Part shown: piece by piece, positions 10,532-19,574 of the stretch | Numbering within the stretch: position 1 is the stretch's first letter | Layout: each line of letters opens with the position of its first letter | NCBI GenBank assembly: GCA_007692665.1 | Contig: REBP01000130.1 | Coordinates: forward strand, 1-36,919 | Source of the DNA: Gemmatimonadales bacterium | GTDB lineage: Bacteria > Gemmatimonadota > Gemmatimonadetes > Longimicrobiales > Gaopeijiaceae | Direction of reading: 5' to 3' | DNA: 36,919 nt | Notes under the pieces: model-generated | The model's database searches: none | What the model saw: only the letters and a program-made list of their open reading frames with translations | What the model was told of the DNA's origin: nothing | Program-made: the position numbers and the translations under genes

Positions 10532-11926
10532 TCACGCCTCCTTCTTCCGCTTCTCGGTGTGGAGGACCAGGAGGGGCGGGATCGAGCCGTCCACGCATTC
10601 GGGGGTGATGACCACCTCGCGAACGTCGTCGCGGGAGGGGAGGTCGAACATGATGTCGCGCATGATGGACTCGAGCACCGCGCGGAGTCCCCGGGCCCCG
10701 GTCTTCCGGGTGATGGCCCGGCGCGCGATGGCGCGGATCGCCTCCGGATCGAAGGTGAGCCCGATCCCCTCGAGCTCGAACATCTTCTCGTACTGCTTGA
10801 CCAGCGCGTTCTTCGGCTCGCGGAGGATGCGGACCAGCGCCTCCTCGTCCAGGTCCGAGAGGCTCACGGCCACGGGGAGACGTCCCACCAGCTCGGGAAT
10901 GAGCCCGAAGCGCTGCAGGTCTTCCGGCTCCACCTGGGAGATGAGGACCTGGCGCTCCTCTTCCGGCGTCCGGTCGCCGGCGGCGTCCTTCGAGGAACCG
11001 CCACCGAACCCGGTGACCGTGCCCTTCGAGGGCGTGGCCCGGATCACCTTCCGGGTTCCCGCGGTGGCCGACTCGGCGGTGGCCACGGACTTCCCGTCGG
11101 CGTCGGCGGTGATGTTGGCCTCCACGGACCCGAAGCCGATGCGCCGCTTGCCCACGCGTGCCTCGACAATCCGCTCGAGCCCGTCGAAGGCGCCCCCGCA
11201 GATGAACAGGATGTTCCGGGTGTTGACCTGGATGTACTCCTGCTGCGGGTGCTTCCGGCCGCCCTGGGGCGGGACCGAGGCCACCGTCCCCTCGAGGATC
11301 TTGAGGAGCGCCTGCTGCACGCCCTCGCCCGACACGTCGCGGGTGATGGAGGGGTTCTCGGACTTCCGCGAAATCTTGTCGATCTCGTCGATGTAGATGA
11401 TGCCCCGCTCGCAGTCGGTGACGTTGTAGTCCGCCGCCTGCAGCAGCCGCACGAGAATGTTCTCCACGTCCTCGCCCACGTACCCGGCCTCGGTGAGGGT
11501 CGTGGCATCGGCGATGGTGAAGGGCACGTTCAGCGTGCGGGCCAGCGTCTGGGCGAGGAGCGTCTTGCCCGTCCCGGTGGGTCCCATGAGGAGGATGTTG
11601 GCCTTCTCGACCTCCACGTCGTCCAGCATCCCCTGGTTGTTCACCCGCTTGTAGTGGTTGTAGACCGCCACGGCCAGGGACCGCTTCGCATCCTCCTGCC
11701 CGATCACGTACTCGTCGAGGACGGACTTGATCTCGCGGGGCGTGAGGGTGGGGACCTGGCTTTCTACCTGGACCTTCTCCTCCTCCTCTGCAAGGATCTC
11801 GTTGCAGAGCACCACGCACTCGTTGCAGATGTAGACACTGGGGCCGGAGATGAACTTCCGGACCGAGTCCTTGGACTTTCCGCAGAAGCTGCAGCGAAGA
11901 TGCTTGTCGGAGGGCATGGACGTCAT
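10532..11926 (-). CDS. clpX: ClpX, ATPase subunit of ClpXP protease, with enlarged IGF loop
   Basis: ClpX unfolds substrates and feeds them to ClpP. The 464-residue protein has the N-terminal zinc-binding cysteines (Cys12, 15, 34, 37), Walker A GPTGTGKT (115-122), pore loop GYVGED (149-154), Walker [10 protein letters not shown] (176-184), the RKH loop (224-226) and IGF (263-265), the tripeptide that docks into ClpP. Between IGF and VEPEDL there are 66 residues instead of about 20 in E. coli. The added ~45 residues (coding about 10934-11131) are rich in Ala, Ser, Thr and Gly. The ATG at 11926 overlaps the clpP TGA (ATGA); ATG codon 4 is an alternative start. Gene order clpP-clpX-lon is classical and implies coordinated expression. 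Confidence 0.95.
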   Translation of the reverse strand: MTSMPSDKHLRCSFCGKSKDSVRKFISGPSVYICNECVVLCNEILAEEEEKVQVESQVPTLTPREIKSVLDEYVIGQEDAKRSLAVAVYNHYKRVNNQGMLDDVEVEKANILLMGPTGTGKTLLAQTLARTLNVPFTIADATTLTEAGYVGEDVENILVRLLQAADYNVTDCERGIIYIDEIDKISRKSENPSITRDVSGEGVQQALLKILEGTVASVPPQGGRKHPQQEYIQVNTRNILFICGGAFDGLERIVEARVGKRRIGFGSVEANITADADGKSVATAESATAGTRKVIRATPSKGTVTGFGGGSSKDAAGDRTPEEERQVLISQVEPEDLQRFGLIPELVGRLPVAVSLSDLDEEALVRILREPKNALVKQYEKMFELEGIGLTFDPEAIRAIARRAITRKTGARGLRAVLESIMRDIMFDLPSRDDVREVVITPECVDGSIPPLLVLHTEKRKKEA

Positions 11927-12555
11927 TCCTTGGAGAGGCCGTCGTCGGAATCCTTGGGCGTTTCCACCGCACCCCGCCGCTCCACGACCTTGTCGAGCAG
12001 ACCGTACGCGACGGCTTCCTCGGGGCTCATGAAGTAGTCCCGGTCCACGTCGCGCTCGATCTTCTCGAGGTCGCGGCCCGTGTGGTGCTGGAGGATCCTG
12101 TTGAGACGCTCCCGGATGCTCAGGACTTCGCGTGCCGCGATGTCGATGTCCGTGGCGGTTCCGCTGAAGCCGGACGACGGCTGGTGGATCATGATGCGTG
12201 AGTTCGGGAGCGACTGCCGCTTGCCGGCGGCCCCTCCGGCCAGCAGGAGGGCGCCCATGGAGGCGGCCATCCCGACGCAGACCGTGGCCACGGGGGCCCG
12301 GATGTGCTGCATCGTATCGTAGATCGCGAGCCCTGCGTAGACGCTTCCGCCGGGGGAGTTGATGTAGAGGAAGATGTCACGCTCCGGATCCTCGGCGTCG
12401 AGGAAGAGGAGCTGCGCCACGATGATGTTGGCGACCGTGTCATCGACGGCGCTTCCCAGGAACACGATGCGGTCCATGAGAAGGCGCGAGAAGATGTCGT
12501 AGCTCCGCTCGCCGCGGCTGGTGCGCTCGATGACATAGGGGGGGAAGATCGCCAT
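11923..12555 (-). CDS. clpP: ClpP, proteolytic subunit of Clp protease
   Basis: ClpP forms the tetradecameric serine-peptidase barrel used by ClpX and other Clp ATPases. The product has 210 residues with the catalytic triad visible: Ser99 in GMAASMGA, His124 in MIHQPSSG and Asp173 in [10 protein letters not shown]. The oxyanion-side motif [11 protein letters not shown] (65-75) is intact. The N-terminus [22 protein letters not shown] is typical, with little or no propeptide. The start lies 3 nt after the trigger factor stop and the stop overlaps clpX, so tig-clpP-clpX should be one transcript. Confidence 0.96.
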   Translation of the reverse strand: MAIFPPYVIERTSRGERSYDIFSRLLMDRIVFLGSAVDDTVANIIVAQLLFLDAEDPERDIFLYINSPGGSVYAGLAIYDTMQHIRAPVATVCVGMAASMGALLLAGGAAGKRQSLPNSRIMIHQPSSGFSGTATDIDIAAREVLSIRERLNRILQHHTGRDLEKIERDVDRDYFMSPEEAVAYGLLDKVVERRGAVETPKDSDDGLSKE

Positions 12556-12558
12556 GAA

Positions 12559-13821
12559 TCAGGATGCCTCGGTGATGGTGGATTCCGCCTTGAGGGCGTC
12601 GAAAACCTTGCGCTCGGTGATCTCGCGCTCGAGGCGCTCGATCCGTCCTGCCTTCTGGAGCCGTGCGTAGAGTTCGCCGGGGTCGGTCCCCGCGCGCTCC
12701 GCCATCTCCTCGATTCGTTCGTCCACCTCGTCCTCGGTGGCCGCCAGTTCGAACTTCCGTGCGAACTCCTCCACCACCAGGAAGCGCTTCACCGTGTGGC
12801 CCGCCTGCTCGCCCAGCTGGGTGCGGGCCTCGGCGAGCTGCTCTGCGGAGAGCTCCTGGTCCTCGCCGAGCATGGACTTGATGTACTGGTCCAGCATCGA
12901 ATCCGGCACCTCGAAGGGGTTCGCCGCCAGGAGCTGCTCCAGGAGCTGGCCCCGCACTGCGGATTCCGCCTCTTCCCCGGCTTCCTTCTCCAGGTCCTCC
13001 CGGATGCGCGTGCGGAGGGCCTCGACCGTCTCGAAGTCTCCGACCTGGGCCGCGAACGCGTCGTCGAGTTCGGGGACTTCCAGCGCCTTCCGTCCGTCCA
13101 GGAAGATGCGCAGCTCGTCGGACTCTCCGCGCTTCTCCTCGGTGGGGAAGTCGTCGGGGAAGGTCACCGTGAAGTCGGCTTCGGCGCCCACTTCCAGCGT
13201 CTTGATGGCGGCCTCGATATCAGGGATCGCCTCTTCCTTGCCCAGCTGGAACTCGTAGGGCCGGGGCTCGTCGCCCTCGTCCGCCAGGCGCTGGATGCGG
13301 ACGCTCACCTTCTCGCCCTCCGCCGGCGTGCCCGTCTCCATGGGCACCCAGGTGCCGTGCTGCTCCCGGACCCGGTCCAGCACCTGGTCGACCTGCGCGT
13401 CTCCGACGCTGAGGTTCGGGCGCGTCACGGCGAAGCCGCTGGTGCGCTCGAGGGGGATGTCGGGGGCGACGTCGAAGCTGACCTCGAAGGTCAGGTCCGC
13501 ACTCCCGTCATACTCCACCTTCGAAACCTCGCCCTCGGAGATGGGGCGGAGTTCCCGGTCGCGCAGGACTTCGCGGTAGGCCTCGCCCACGACGCGGTCC
13601 ACGAGTTCCTGGTTCAGCGCGGGTCCGAAGCGCTTCTCGATGACCTTTGCGGGCACCTTGCCGTCGCGGAAACCGGGAAGGCGGATCTGGCCGGAGAGTT
13701 TCCGGACGGCGGCCTCGCGTTCGGCCTGCACGATCTCTGCGGGAACAACAATCGAGAGCGTGCGGCGCCACCGCTCGCCTTCCTCCAGGGACACCTGGAG
13801 GCGGGACACGTCCATGGGCAT
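12559..13821 (-). CDS. tig: Trigger factor, ribosome-associated chaperone
   Basis: Trigger factor binds nascent chains at the ribosome exit tunnel. The 420-residue product has the ribosome-docking signature GFRDGKVP (50-57) in the N-domain, a central FKBP-type region (about 150-235) and a long helical C-domain rich in Glu and Arg. The reading frame stays open upstream into the tRNA-Leu gene, giving a false N-terminus, so the ATG at 13821 ([10 protein letters not shown]), 6 nt after AAGG, is chosen; ATG at 13815 is also possible. The mRNA leader begins with tRNA-Leu 33 nt upstream, and no promoter was seen in that gap. Confidence 0.95.
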   Translation of the reverse strand: MPMDVSRLQVSLEEGERWRRTLSIVVPAEIVQAEREAAVRKLSGQIRLPGFRDGKVPAKVIEKRFGPALNQELVDRVVGEAYREVLRDRELRPISEGEVSKVEYDGSADLTFEVSFDVAPDIPLERTSGFAVTRPNLSVGDAQVDQVLDRVREQHGTWVPMETGTPAEGEKVSVRIQRLADEGDEPRPYEFQLGKEEAIPDIEAAIKTLEVGAEADFTVTFPDDFPTEEKRGESDELRIFLDGRKALEVPELDDAFAAQVGDFETVEALRTRIREDLEKEAGEEAESAVRGQLLEQLLAANPFEVPDSMLDQYIKSMLGEDQELSAEQLAEARTQLGEQAGHTVKRFLVVEEFARKFELAATEDEVDERIEEMAERAGTDPGELYARLQKAGRIERLEREITERKVFDALKAESTITEAS

Positions 13822-13853
13822 GGAAAACCTTGGTATTCGGGTCAGGGAGGGGA

Positions 13854-13935
13854 TGCGAAAGGGGGGACTCGAACCCCCACGGCCGGGGCCACGAGATCCT
13901 AAGTCTCGCGCGTCTACCAGTTCCGCCACTTTCGC
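13854..13935 (-). tRNA. tRNA-Leu (anticodon UAG)
   Basis: The minus strand folds as a class II tRNA. The 7-bp acceptor stem is GCGAAAG paired with CTTTCGC, the discriminator is A, and the D arm contains GGTAGAC. The anticodon stem CGAGA/TCTCG carries loop CTTAGGA (anticodon TAG, reading CUN Leu codons). A long variable arm and a T arm with GGTTCGAGTCC complete it. The 3' CCA is not encoded. The gene is about 82 nt, normal for tRNA-Leu. It precedes tig by 33 nt and follows a sigma-70-like promoter, so it is probably cut from the 5' end of the tig-clp-lon transcript. Confidence 0.95.
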
Positions 13936-13952
13936 TCCTGCTGCTATCGCGA

Positions 13953-13981
13953 AAGATAACCGTGGCCGGGAGGAGCATCAA
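13953..13981 (-). promoter_or_regulatory. Sigma-70-like promoter for tRNA-Leu/tig/clp/lon run
   Basis: On the minus strand TTGATG (13976-13981) and TATCTT (13953-13958) are separated by exactly 17 bp. Each matches the -35/-10 consensus at 4 of 6 positions. The predicted transcription start falls about 10 nt before the tRNA 5' end. The -10 region overlaps a small dyad (TATC...GATA, 13945-13958). Confidence 0.55.
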
Positions 13982-14003
13982 CGATGGAGACCGCGCGAGG
14001 ACC

Positions 14004-14063
14004 CCGGCGAAGTCGCCGGCGAGGAAGGGCCCGGAAGCCGATGACAGCACGACTTCCGGGCCC
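14004..14063 (-). terminator. Tandem hairpins downstream of the DegQ-type protease gene
   Basis: Reading the minus strand past the protease stop, a perfect 11-bp stem (GGGCCCGGAAG/CTTCCGGGCCC, 14027-14063, 15-nt loop) is followed by a second perfect stem CCGGCG-AAGT-CGCCGG (14004-14019). There is no U tract, so this is either a U-less intrinsic terminator or an RNA-stabilising end. It sits just before the tRNA-Leu promoter, the expected place to separate the two transcription units. Confidence 0.5.
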
Positions 14064-14107
14064 TGGCAGCCTCGTTCCCGCTGCGCGGGTGGCGCGGCGG
14101 TGCCGGG

Positions 14108-15622
14108 TCAGCCCGGGATCCGCACCCGGATGGAGCGGGGAGGGATCCCCGGGTACTCGACGCGGAACGAAACCACGTCGCCGGCCTGGAACTCGCCCAT
14201 GAGCCGGCGCGCATCCTGGAGGTTGCCCACCGTCTCGCCATTGATCGCGAGGATCTTCCCGGTGGGCTGGATCCCCCGCCGAGCCGCCGCGCTCCCGGGC
14301 GCCACGCCCTGGATCACGACCTCGCCCTGGTCGTTGGCTCCAATCTGGATGCCGAGTCGCTCGTCGGCGGAAGGCTCTCCGCGGGCCGCCCGCTCGGGGG
14401 CGCCCTGGAGCGGTGCCTCGCCGAGGCGGACCGTGGTTTCCTGGATGCGGCCGTCGCGGTAGAACCGCACCTGCACCCGGTCTCCCGGACGCTTCTGTGC
14501 CACGCGCGTCTGGAGCTGCGAGGACCGGTCCACGGGCTCGCCGTCGATGGCCACGATGACGTCGTCGACCTGGAGGCCCGCCGCCTCGGCCCCCGAACCC
14601 TCCGTGATGGCCCCGATCAGCGCGCCGCTGGCCCGGGGCAGGCCCAGGTACTCCGCATCCTCGAGATCGACGGGACCCATCTGGACCCCGAGGAGGGGCC
14701 GGCGAACCTGCCCGTACTCGATGAGGTCCTCCATGACCCGGCGGGCCAGGTCCATGGGGACGGCGAACCCGTACCCCTGGTAGAAGCCCGTGCGGGATGC
14801 GATGGCGGAATTGATGCCGATGACCTGCCCGCGAACGTTGACCAGCGGCCCCCCGGAGTTGCCCGGGTTGATGACCGCGTCGGTCTGGATGAAGTCCGCG
14901 ATCGCAAACTGGGCAGCTTCCGACCCCTGCCTCTGGAGTTCCTCCTGGATGAGGGGGAGCGGTCGACCCAGCGCGCTGATGATCCCCGCCGTGACGGTGT
15001 AGTCCAGCGAGGAACCGCCCCCGAAGCCGGGATTCCCCACGGCCAGGACCCATTCACCCACCCGGATGTCCTCGGAGCTTCCGAAGCTGAGCGTGGGCAG
15101 GTTGCGGTCCTGAATCCGGATGACCGCCACGTCGGTGGTGGGATCCGTCCCCACGACGGTGGCCTCGTACTGGCGCCGGTCCGGAAGCGTGACGGTGAGG
15201 CGGCTGGATCCGCTGACCACGTGATCATTGGTCAGGATGTACCCGTCCTCGGACACGATGAACCCGCTGCCGCCACCGATCTGCGGTGCAGGCTGCTGGC
15301 CCCTGGGATCCTGGGGAGGAAGGTTGAACCATCGTTCGAGTTCGCTTCCCGGCGAGTCCCGCTGACCCCTGGTCGCGGGCGCCCTCCGCTCCACCTCGAT
15401 GCGCACCACGGCAGGCGTGACGGCTTCGGCGATGTTGATGAAGGCGTTCGACAGGTCCACCGCGGGCTGCACGAGTTCGGCGGAGACCTGGGGCTGCTCG
15501 TTGAATACGGGCATGGCCGTGAGGGAGGTCCACCCCAGGGCACCGGCTCCGGCAAAGCCGGCCGTGGCTCCGAGGGCGGCAATCAGGATCACCCTGAGCT
15601 TGGTGTTGAGCGGATCGACCAT
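14108..15622 (-). CDS. Periplasmic serine protease of the HtrA/DegQ family
   Basis: This is an envelope quality-control protease of 504 residues from ATG 15622, which has GAGG 7 nt upstream; an in-frame TTG at 15640 is less likely. One N-terminal hydrophobic segment (about 8-36) acts as a signal peptide or anchor. The trypsin-like domain has the triad His134 (TNDHVV), Asp164 (TTDVAVIRI) and Ser256 (NPGNSGGPL). Two PDZ domains follow (about 297-385 and 405-500), as in DegP/DegQ rather than the single-PDZ DegS. A helical loop rich in Gln and Glu (about 225-240) precedes the active-site Ser region. It lies 178 bp downstream of dnaK on the same strand with a hairpin between, so it probably has its own promoter. 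DegP and DegQ cannot be told apart here. Confidence 0.92.
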   Translation of the reverse strand: MVDPLNTKLRVILIAALGATAGFAGAGALGWTSLTAMPVFNEQPQVSAELVQPAVDLSNAFINIAEAVTPAVVRIEVERRAPATRGQRDSPGSELERWFNLPPQDPRGQQPAPQIGGGSGFIVSEDGYILTNDHVVSGSSRLTVTLPDRRQYEATVVGTDPTTDVAVIRIQDRNLPTLSFGSSEDIRVGEWVLAVGNPGFGGGSSLDYTVTAGIISALGRPLPLIQEELQRQGSEAAQFAIADFIQTDAVINPGNSGGPLVNVRGQVIGINSAIASRTGFYQGYGFAVPMDLARRVMEDLIEYGQVRRPLLGVQMGPVDLEDAEYLGLPRASGALIGAITEGSGAEAAGLQVDDVIVAIDGEPVDRSSQLQTRVAQKRPGDRVQVRFYRDGRIQETTVRLGEAPLQGAPERAARGEPSADERLGIQIGANDQGEVVIQGVAPGSAAARRGIQPTGKILAINGETVGNLQDARRLMGEFQAGDVVSFRVEYPGIPPRSIRVRIPG

Positions 15623-15725
15623 GTGCAAACCTCGTGGCAATGGTGTTCGAACTTCGTACGGTTGACGGGTGTGGTTTTTCCTACCCGGCGTCCCCTGCGG
15701 GGATCCCGGATGTCCATGAGACGCA

Positions 15726-15760
15726 ATCGGGGGCCCGGCGCGTTGCCCCGGACCCCCGAT
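15726..15760 (-). terminator. Strong hairpin after dnaK
   Basis: A 13-bp stem with one G-U wobble (ATCGGGGGCCCGG pairing with CCGGACCCCCGAT, 9-nt loop) lies 40 nt beyond the dnaK stop. There is no T run behind it. It probably separates dnaK from the protease gene, by termination or by protecting the mRNA 3' end. Confidence 0.5.
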
Positions 15761-15799
15761 CGCCGCGCTGCGGCTCCCCCGGGGGGAGCGCTGGAGGCC

Positions 15800-17752
15800 C
15801 TACTTCTTCTCGTCCTCGACGATCTCGTAGTCGGCCTCGACCACGTCCTCGTCGGAGGTGGCGTCGGCCCCGGCTCCGGCCGGCTCCTCCTCGACCACCG
15901 GACCGCCCGCCGCTGCCTCTTCAGCCGCCGACTCGGCGGCCTGGGCCTGGTACATCTGCTGACCGGCGGCGCTGAAGGCCTGCGAGAGTTCGTCGCGGGC
16001 GGCGTTCATCCGCTCGGTATCATTGCCCTTGAGCGCATCCTTTGCATCCTCGACCGCCTTGTCGAGACGCGCCTTGTGCTCGGCATCGACCTTGTCGCCC
16101 CATTCGGCGGTGTCCTTCTCCACCGAGTAGACCAGGGAGTCGAGCTGGTTGCGACTCTCGACGGCCTTCCGCCGCGCCTCGTCCTCCTCGCGGTTGGACT
16201 CGGCGTCGTCCACCATCTTGTTGATCTCCTGCTCCGAGAGCCCGGACGAGGCCTCGATGCGGACGGACTGCTCCTTGCCCGTGGTCCGGTCCTTCGCCGA
16301 GACCTGCAGGATCCCGTTGGCGTCGATGTCGAAGGTGACCTCGATCTGGGGCATGCCCCGGGGCGCCGGCGGGATTCCGGTGAGCTGGAACTTCCCGATG
16401 GTCTTGTTGTCCAGCGCCATCTTCCGCTCGCCCTGGAGCACGTGGATCTCCACCGTGGTCTGGTTGTCCTCGGCGGTGGAGAAGACCTCCTGCTTCTTGG
16501 TGGGGATCGTCGTGTTGCGCTCGATGAGCGTGGTCATGATCCCGCCCAGCGTCTCGATGCCCAGCGACAGCGGGATCACGTCGAGGAGGAGGACGTCCTT
16601 CACGTCGCCCGAGAGCACGCCGCCCTGGATCGCGGCGCCCACGGCCACGACCTCGTCGGGATTCACGCCGCGATTGGGCTCCTTGCCGAAGAAGTCCTTC
16701 ACGACCTGCTGGATCTTCGGGATGCGGGTCGAGCCGCCGACCAGGATGACCTCGTGGATGTCGGAGGGCTGGAGGCCCGCGTCCTTGAGCGCCGCCTTCA
16801 TGGGCTCGATGGTGCGCTCGATGAGGTCGTCCACCAGCTGCTCGAACTTGGCCCGGGTCAGCGTCACGTTCAGGTGCTTGGGGCCTTCCTGCGTGGCGGT
16901 GATGAAGGGGAGGTTGATGTCCGTCTGGGATGTGGAGCTGAGCTCCATCTTGGCCTTCTCGGACGCCTCCTTGAGGCGCTGGAGGGCCATGGCATCCTTC
17001 GAGAGGTCGATCCCCTGGTCCTTCCGGAACTCCTCGACGAGCCAGTTGATGATGCGCTGGTCGAAGTCGTCCCCACCCAGGTGGGTGTCGCCGTTCGTGG
17101 CCTTGACCTCGAAGACCCCGTCACCGAGCTCGAGGATCGAGATGTCGTAGGTACCACCCCCGAGGTCGAAGACCGCCACGGTCTCGTCCTTGTCGTCGGC
17201 CTTCTTGTCGAGGCCGTAGGCGAGGGCGGCGGCGGTGGGCTCGTTGATGATCCGGAGCACTTCGAGTCCGGCGATCTTCCCGGCGTCCTTGGTGGCCTGG
17301 CGCTGGGAGTCGTTGAAGTAGGCCGGAACGGTGATGACGGCCTGGGTGACCTTCTGCCCCAGGTAGTCCTCGGCGGTCTGCTTCATCTTCTGAAGGATGA
17401 TGGCCGAGATCTCGGGGGGGGTCATGGGCTTGTCGGCGTTCGGGATCGTGACCTGAACCCGCCCGGACGAATCCGCATCCACCTTGTAGGGGACCTTCGA
17501 CTGCTCGCTGCTGACTTCCCCGTGGGCGCGTCCCATGAAGCGCTTGATGGAGAAGATCGTGTTCGTGGGGTTCGTGATCGCCTGGCGGCGAGCCACCTGG
17601 CCCACGAGTCGCTCACCGTCCTTCGAGAAGCCCACCACCGAGGGGGTCGTCCGACCGCCTTCGGAGTTGGGGATCACCACCGGTTCACCACCCTCCATCA
17701 CGGCCACGACGGAGTTGGTGGTTCCGAGGTCGATTCCGATCACCTTGCCCAT
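15800..17752 (-). CDS. dnaK: Chaperone DnaK (Hsp70)
   Basis: DnaK is the ATP-driven Hsp70 chaperone. The product has 650 residues from ATG 17752 ([14 protein letters not shown]), with GGAG 5 nt upstream. Signatures are the phosphate-1 loop [69 protein letters not shown] and the substrate-binding domain beginning near [17 protein letters not shown]. The lid ends in an Ala/Glu-rich tail, [11 protein letters not shown]. The open frame extends 32 codons upstream but that part has no family match. No grpE or dnaJ is adjacent, and no CIRCE element is visible upstream. Confidence 0.97.
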   Translation of the reverse strand: MGKVIGIDLGTTNSVVAVMEGGEPVVIPNSEGGRTTPSVVGFSKDGERLVGQVARRQAITNPTNTIFSIKRFMGRAHGEVSSEQSKVPYKVDADSSGRVQVTIPNADKPMTPPEISAIILQKMKQTAEDYLGQKVTQAVITVPAYFNDSQRQATKDAGKIAGLEVLRIINEPTAAALAYGLDKKADDKDETVAVFDLGGGTYDISILELGDGVFEVKATNGDTHLGGDDFDQRIINWLVEEFRKDQGIDLSKDAMALQRLKEASEKAKMELSSTSQTDINLPFITATQEGPKHLNVTLTRAKFEQLVDDLIERTIEPMKAALKDAGLQPSDIHEVILVGGSTRIPKIQQVVKDFFGKEPNRGVNPDEVVAVGAAIQGGVLSGDVKDVLLLDVIPLSLGIETLGGIMTTLIERNTTIPTKKQEVFSTAEDNQTTVEIHVLQGERKMALDNKTIGKFQLTGIPPAPRGMPQIEVTFDIDANGILQVSAKDRTTGKEQSVRIEASSGLSEQEINKMVDDAESNREEDEARRKAVESRNQLDSLVYSVEKDTAEWGDKVDAEHKARLDKAVEDAKDALKGNDTERMNAARDELSQAFSAAGQQMYQAQAAESAAEEAAAGGPVVEEEPAGAGADATSDEDVVEADYEIVEDEKK

Positions 17753-18068
17753 GTCTGCTCCTTCACTGATTCGGTTGTTGGGTCCGCCCGGCGCCAGGTG
17801 AGGCGCTGTGCCCGGGTCGGGACCATGTCCGGGCCCCACGGGGTGCAAGCTCCATGCCCGGCAAAGGGGGGCGGAAGCCCGTCAGATCGGCACGTTCCGG
17901 CCGCCGGATCCGCCGGAGTGGCAGACCCGGCGTTCCCGCGGTATCCTTCTGCGCCTGACGCCCCCCGGCATCCGGTTCGCGCTTCGGGGCCTGCCCCGGC
18001 ACGAGAAGATCCCCGGCACGAGACGCCCTCCCGCCCGAGACGCACTCCCGCATGAGAAGATCCCCGGC
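17753..18068. other. Divergent intergenic region between dnaK and the nucleoside transporter
   Basis: This 316-bp spacer should hold promoters for both directions. I found no CIRCE inverted repeat and no convincing -35/-10 pair on either strand. Its right part is a set of imperfect tandem repeats listed separately. No coding sequence is supported in it. Confidence 0.6.
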
Positions 18069-18081
18069 ATGAGACGCCCCT
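17994..18081 (+). repeat. Five imperfect ~17-nt tandem repeats in the transporter leader
   Basis: Units follow the pattern C-rich core (CCCCGGC or CCCGC) plus A[C/T]GAGA[A/C]G: copies begin near 17994, 18011, 18030, 18047 and 18062. The last unit contains the transporter start codon, because its ACGAGAC reads ATGAGAC. A point change in a repeat copy may therefore have made the start. No consensus Shine-Dalgarno is present. Confidence 0.6.
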
Positions 18082-19574
18082 CCCGCTCCATTCTCGTCCT
18101 CTGGAGTCTTGCTGCGCTCCTCCTCCTCGCGGGAGCCTGGGCCGGCATCGCGCAGGACCCGGTTCCCCTTCCGGCCGACACGGTGGCCGAGGCGCTGGAG
18201 ATGGACACCGCTCCGGGCACCGCAACCGGCCTCCAGCCCGGCTTCACCTCCGAAGCCCTCGACACCTCGCTGGTGGACCGGCTCCGGTCGGTGCTGGGGC
18301 TTCTCCTCATCGGTTTCCTGGCCTGGCTCCTCTCGGTGAACCGGAAGGCGATCCCGTGGCGGGTGGTGATCTGGGGGCTGACGCTCCAGCTCCTCTTTGC
18401 CCTGTTCATCCTGAAGACGCCCATGGGAGCGGGCCTCTTCGCCTTCCTGAACACGATGGTCGTGGCCCTCCTCGGGTTCACGGTGGAGGGGGCCCGCTTC
18501 ATCTTCGGCGACCTGGTCTTCAACACCGTCCCCGTCGGAGAGGGGGAACCGGGCATGGCGCCCATGTCCGAGACGCCGGGCATGGTGGCGCAGACCGGGG
18601 CCTTCTTCGCCTTCAACGTGCTCCCGACCATCATCTTCTTCTCGTCGCTGATGAGCCTGCTCTACCATGTCGGGATCATGCAGGTCCTCGTGAAGGCGGT
18701 GGCCTGGGTGATGCAGCGGACCATGGGCACGTCGGGCGCGGAAACGCTCTCCGCTGCCGGGAACATCTTCGTGGGGCAGACCGAGGCCCCCCTGCTGGTC
18801 AAGCCGTTCGTGGAGCGCATGACCGAGTCCGAGCTCATGGCGGTCATGACCGGCGGGTTCGCCACGGTGGCGGGCGGCGTGCTGGCGGCGTTCGTGGGGA
18901 TGCTGGTGGCGTACTTCCCGGACATCGCCGGTCACCTCATCGCCGCCTCGGTGATGTCCGCACCCGCCGCCCTCGTCATCGCCAAGATCATGGTGCCGGA
19001 GGACGGGGTGCCGGAGACCCGCGGGGGGCTCGCCGTGGACCCCGAGAAACGGTACGTGAACGGAATCGATGCGGCTGCGGGGGGCGCCGCCGAGGGGCTG
19101 CACCTGGCGCTGAACGTGGGGGCCATGCTCCTGGCGTTCATCGCCCTGATCGCCATGATCAACGCGGGGATCGGGTGGGCCGGCGGGTTCGTGGGGCAGC
19201 CCGGCCTGTCGCTGCAGGCGCTGCTGGGCTGGGCCCTGGCCCCGCTGGCCTGGATGATGGGCGTCCCCTGGTCCGACGCCCCCACCGTCGGATCACTGAT
19301 GGGACTCAAGACCGTGGTGAACGAGTTCGTTGCCTACCTGGAACTCTCCGCACTGCTGGCGGGGGGAGCCGACCTGAGCCCCCGGTCCGTGATCATCGCC
19401 ACCTACGCACTCTCCGGATTCGCGAACTTCTCCTCCATCGCGATCCAGGTGGGTGGCATCGGGGGCATCGCGCCGAGCCGCCGTTCGGACCTGTCTCGCC
19501 TCGGGCTCCGCGCCATGATTGCCGGATCCCTGGCCGCCTTCATGACCGCCACGATCGCCGGGATGCTGCTCTGA
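18069..19574 (+). CDS. Concentrative nucleoside transporter (CNT/NupC family)
   Basis: This is a cation-coupled nucleoside importer of the inner membrane. The product has 501 residues, longer than a ~400-residue bacterial NupC because of an N-terminal extension. Residues 8-28 form a signal-peptide-like hydrophobic segment, followed by a ~45-residue Pro/Thr/Glu-rich stretch before the first CNT helix (about 73-90). Family signatures are [12 protein letters not shown] (236-247), [10 protein letters not shown] (418-427) and [22 protein letters not shown] (444-465). The ATG at 18069 is chosen because the frame above it is repeat-derived. It is coupled to the purine nucleoside phosphorylase gene by TGATG, so uptake and phosphorolysis of nucleosides go together. 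The exact substrates are not determined by sequence. Confidence 0.9.
   Translation: MRRPSRSILVLWSLAALLLLAGAWAGIAQDPVPLPADTVAEALEMDTAPGTATGLQPGFTSEALDTSLVDRLRSVLGLLLIGFLAWLLSVNRKAIPWRVVIWGLTLQLLFALFILKTPMGAGLFAFLNTMVVALLGFTVEGARFIFGDLVFNTVPVGEGEPGMAPMSETPGMVAQTGAFFAFNVLPTIIFFSSLMSLLYHVGIMQVLVKAVAWVMQRTMGTSGAETLSAAGNIFVGQTEAPLLVKPFVERMTESELMAVMTGGFATVAGGVLAAFVGMLVAYFPDIAGHLIAASVMSAPAALVIAKIMVPEDGVPETRGGLAVDPEKRYVNGIDAAAGGAAEGLHLALNVGAMLLAFIALIAMINAGIGWAGGFVGQPGLSLQALLGWALAPLAWMMGVPWSDAPTVGSLMGLKTVVNEFVAYLELSALLAGGADLSPRSVIIATYALSGFANFSSIAIQVGGIGGIAPSRRSDLSRLGLRAMIAGSLAAFMTATIAGMLL

Noticed and set aside
13822-13929. N-terminal extension of trigger factor starting [10 protein letters not shown]
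   Set aside because: These codons are the translation of tRNA-Leu read as protein, a well-known annotation artefact.
17753-17848. Upstream extension of DnaK
   Set aside because: The extra 32 codons lack similarity to DnaK, and a good ribosome-binding site serves the ATG at 17752.
17753-17900. Possible CIRCE or sigma-32 heat-shock element upstream of dnaK
   Set aside because: No TTAGCACTC-N9-GAGTGCTAA repeat is present, and the best sigma-32-like match is too weak.
15221-18055. Open frame of about 940 codons on the + strand opposite dnaK and the DegQ-type protease
   Set aside because: It is the antisense shadow of two unmistakable genes and has no recognisable domain.
18052-18072. Six-codon upstream reading frame ATG AGA AGA TCC CCG GCA TGA overlapping the transporter start
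   Set aside because: It arises from the tandem repeat, has no ribosome-binding site and is too short to support as a leader peptide.
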